DNA from: an uncultured Oscillospiraceae bacterium | Lineage (GTDB): Bacteria; Bacillota_A; Clostridia; Oscillospirales; Oscillospiraceae | NCBI GenBank assembly: GCA_934589325.1 | Contig: CAKTNU010000022.1 | Location: 1 to 13,976 of the forward strand | Reading direction: 5' to 3' | DNA length: 13,976 bases | Shown: positions 11,952 to 13,976 of the stretch, piece after piece | Position numbering within the stretch: position 1 is the first letter of the stretch | How the letters are laid out: each line of letters starts with the position of its first letter | Made by a program: the position numbers and the translations under genes | The notes under the pieces: model-generated | Told to the model about the DNA's origin: nothing | Databases searched by the model: none | What the model saw: the letters and a program-made list of their open reading frames with translations, nothing else

Positions 11952-13466
11952 TCACTCCTCAAGCACTTCTCCGCCGGTCACCTTCTTTTCGAACTTGGAC
12001 ATAAGTATCGGAGAGAAGATACCGATAACACTCAGAACTATGAGAACCCAGCTCACGGGAGAGGCAAACAGGCAGCCTATATCGCCGCCGCTGACTCGCA
12101 GCGCTCCGCGCAGGCCCTTTTCGCTGATCGGGCCGAGTATCAATGCCAGAACAACGGCCGCAGTGTTGAGGTCAAACTTACGCATCAGGTAGCCGAGTAC
12201 GCCGAAGATGAGCATTACGACGACATCGCTGAGGTTCTTATGTATCGCATAGGAGCCGACAAAGCACAGCACCGTAACGCAGGGGATGAGTATTGCGTCG
12301 GACAGACGGGAGATGTGCGCAAAGCCGCGGCAGCCAAGGGTGCCGATCGCAAGCATGAAGAACTGGACGAGCACGAAGCCCGCAAAGAAGGTGTAGGTCA
12401 TTGCGGCGTGCTTGGTGAACAGTTCGGGTCCCGGGGCAAGTCCCTGAATAACAAGGCCGCCCATGAGCACCGCGGTGACGGATTCGCCGGGGATGCCGAG
12501 GGTCAGCATGGGTATCAGGGAGCCGCCGGTGACGGCGTTGTTTGCAGCCTCGGAACCGCAGACGCCTTCGATGGCACCGTGGCCGAAGTCCTCCTTATGC
12601 TTGGAGAACTGCTTCGCGTTGTTATAGCCCATGAAGCAGGCGATGGATGCACCTGCGCCGGGCAGTATGCCGATGATGTTGCCGATTATCCAAGAGCGGA
12701 TAACAGTCGGCCACAGCATCTTTTTCTCTTCCTTGGTCAGCATGATCTTGTCGGAGAATTTCTTGGCTCTTTCGCGTTCGACTATCTTCTTCTCGGCAAG
12801 GATAAACACCTGGGACATCGAGAACAGTCCGATGAGTGCGCAGGTAACGTTGATACCCTCTGCGAGGAAGGCCTGGCCAAACATGAAGCGCATGGTGCCG
12901 TCGATGGGATCAAGGCCGATGCAGGAAATGAGCAGGCCGAGAGCACCGGACATAAGTCCTTTGACGATGCTCTTGCTGGAAACTCCCGCGATAATGGTCA
13001 GGCCGAAGATACCGAGCCAGAACTTTTCCGCCGACATGAACTTCAGCGCCAGCTGAGCGAGAATGGGAGCGAAGAAATACAGCGAGATGCAGCTGAGCAG
13101 GCCGCCCCAGAAGGAGCTCCAGCAGGCGGTGGCAAGCGCCTTGCCCGCCTGACCCTTGAGCGTCATCTGGTAGCCCTCTATTGCGGTCGCGGCAGATGCC
13201 GGGGTGCCGGGGGTGTGGATGAGTATTGCGGATATTGAGCCGCCGAAGATAGCGCCGCAGTAAATGGCGCCGAGGACGATAAGTCCGGTGTCGGCAGGCA
13301 TGGTGAAGGTCAGCGGCAGCATGAGCGCAACGCCCATTGCGGCCGATAGGCCGGGCAAGCAGCCGATGACTATGCCGAGCGTAACGCCGCCGACCATTGC
13401 AAGCAGGTTTATCCAAGTCAGAGCGCTTATAAAGCCCTGACCCATTTGCTGTAAGGTTTCAAGCAT
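11952..13466 (-). CDS. tctA: Tripartite tricarboxylate transporter, large permease subunit TctA
   Basis: TctA is the main membrane channel of the TctABC secondary transporters, which import citrate or other carboxylates captured by a periplasmic or surface-anchored binding protein (TctC). The 504-residue product is full length, strongly hydrophobic with about a dozen helices, and carries the family's motifs: GIVIGCLPGLSAAMGVALML (31-50), the IHTPGTPASAATAIEGYQ block (83-100), and a second, internally related copy with GILPGAGASIACFMGY, then LTLGIPGESVTAVLMGG and GLAPGPELF. AAAGGAGG (13476-13483) overlaps the tctB stop and lies about 8 nt before the ATG at 13466. An ATG at 13473 is in another frame. 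tctB lies upstream with a 15-nt gap; the terminator at 11888-11926 follows. Substrate cannot be read from the sequence. Confidence 0.96.
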   Translation of the reverse strand: MLETLQQMGQGFISALTWINLLAMVGGVTLGIVIGCLPGLSAAMGVALMLPLTFTMPADTGLIVLGAIYCGAIFGGSISAILIHTPGTPASAATAIEGYQMTLKGQAGKALATACWSSFWGGLLSCISLYFFAPILAQLALKFMSAEKFWLGIFGLTIIAGVSSKSIVKGLMSGALGLLISCIGLDPIDGTMRFMFGQAFLAEGINVTCALIGLFSMSQVFILAEKKIVERERAKKFSDKIMLTKEEKKMLWPTVIRSWIIGNIIGILPGAGASIACFMGYNNAKQFSKHKEDFGHGAIEGVCGSEAANNAVTGGSLIPMLTLGIPGESVTAVLMGGLVIQGLAPGPELFTKHAAMTYTFFAGFVLVQFFMLAIGTLGCRGFAHISRLSDAILIPCVTVLCFVGSYAIHKNLSDVVVMLIFGVLGYLMRKFDLNTAAVVLALILGPISEKGLRGALRVSGGDIGCLFASPVSWVLIVLSVIGIFSPILMSKFEKKVTGGEVLEE

Positions 13467-13481
13467 TGTTCATTCCCTCCT

Positions 13482-13931
13482 TTAAAACAGCAGTCCGGAA
13501 GGGAGCTTGACGCCGAGGAACTTCACAAAAGCGAAGTAGATCAGCAGGTTCATGACGACAACGGAAATTATCGTCGGGACTATGCGCACCTTCAGGTACA
13601 GCAGCGACGCAAGCATGAATACGATAGTTGCGGTGAAGAATCCGAGGTACTTTATCATAACGAAGTACAGTGCCGTCAGCGCAAGTGAAATAACGAACTG
13701 CACGGGCTTGAAGCCAGCGAACACCTCGGAAGCTCCGCTCTCAACACCGAACTTGCGGGCGGAGATTATCATCTGGACAAGATACAGGGTCGTAAGAGCA
13801 AAGAGCAGAATTATTGTGAACAGGGGATAGGTCTTGCTCTCTTCGGTCAGCTTGAAGCTGTAGACGTAGAAAAACGCACACACAGCATACATGAAGCCGA
13901 CGACGCCTATATCGGTTTTCTTCATCTTCAA
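13482..13931 (-). CDS. tctB: Tripartite tricarboxylate transporter, small permease subunit TctB
   Basis: TctB is the small four-helix partner of TctA. This 149-residue product has helices at about 8-26, 36-57, a pair-like stretch at 77-112, and 118-137, and ends LGVKLPSGLLF, which is like the usual TctB C-terminus. Its position directly before tctA confirms the call. Start choice is open: AGGAGGG (13940-13946) lies 8 nt before a TTG at 13931 but 14 nt before an ATG at 13925. The TTG start is given here. Bases between form a small stem (AGGGA/TCCCT) that overlaps the ribosome site. A tctC binding-protein gene is expected beyond the right edge; bases 13947-13976 show no coding signal that I can identify. 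Confidence 0.92.
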   Translation of the reverse strand: MKMKKTDIGVVGFMYAVCAFFYVYSFKLTEESKTYPLFTIILLFALTTLYLVQMIISARKFGVESGASEVFAGFKPVQFVISLALTALYFVMIKYLGFFTATIVFMLASLLYLKVRIVPTIISVVVMNLLIYFAFVKFLGVKLPSGLLF

Positions 13932-13976
13932 GGGACGATCCCTCCTATAAATCTTTGATTACCGGTGCAGGGGAGC

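Noticed and set aside
11949..13238. 429-codon open frame on the plus strand
   Set aside because: Antisense to tctA; the translation is rich in Gly, His, Asp and Gln without any family signature, while TctA motifs are clear on the minus strand.

Overview
The window looks like chromosome from an anaerobic, endospore-forming Bacillota of the Oscillospiraceae type (class Clostridia). This is inferred from spoIIR, the MEP-pathway gene ispE, strong AGGAGG-type ribosome sites, consensus TTGACA/TATAAT promoters, lipoproteins with LCAC lipoboxes, and a fairly GC-rich code that still uses ATA for Ile often. No species can be named from the sequence alone.

Left part (1-4880, minus strand). A perfect sigma-A promoter (1104-1132) reads into a four-helix membrane protein (481-1014), then into a family-5 peptide-type ABC substrate-binding lipoprotein cut by the window edge (1-404). 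Upstream is a second minus-strand run: an intracellular GH13 alpha-glucosidase (2943-4622), ispE (2078-2950, overlapping it by 8 bp) and spoIIR (1400-2008). spoIIR also has its own forespore sigma-F-type promoter at 2040-2069, which fits its known role.

Middle part (4832-8370, plus strand). A good promoter drives a secreted, membrane-anchored protein with three tandem bacterial Ig-like repeats (4902-6419). It ends in a 20-bp terminator stem. A five-tRNA cluster follows (Gly-TCC, Arg-TCT, His-GTG, Gln-TTG, Lys-TTT; 6576-7073) with its own promoter, an internal hairpin and a terminator. Then comes a monocistronic PLP enzyme of the D-cysteine desulfhydrase/ACC deaminase family (7331-8287), closed by a large palindromic terminator shared with a convergent gene.

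Right part (8385-13976). On the minus strand are a DUF3298/RsiV-like lipoprotein (8385-9089), a bitopic extracytoplasmic protein of unknown function (9158-10081) and an MscS-type channel (10087-10968). The last two are translationally coupled. Next is the most unusual item: a 277-bp non-coding element (10998-11274) with perfect 27-bp terminal inverted repeats ending in TA, like a TA-targeting MITE. It sits exactly between the mscS promoter (11280-11308) and the mscS ribosome site, so it now forms most of the mscS leader. Divergent from mscS is a small four-helix membrane protein (11428-11838). The window ends with tctA and tctB (11952-13931, minus), the two membrane subunits of a tripartite tricarboxylate transporter; the binding-protein gene presumably lies beyond the right edge.

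No CRISPR array, transposase, phage module or clear defence system is present.
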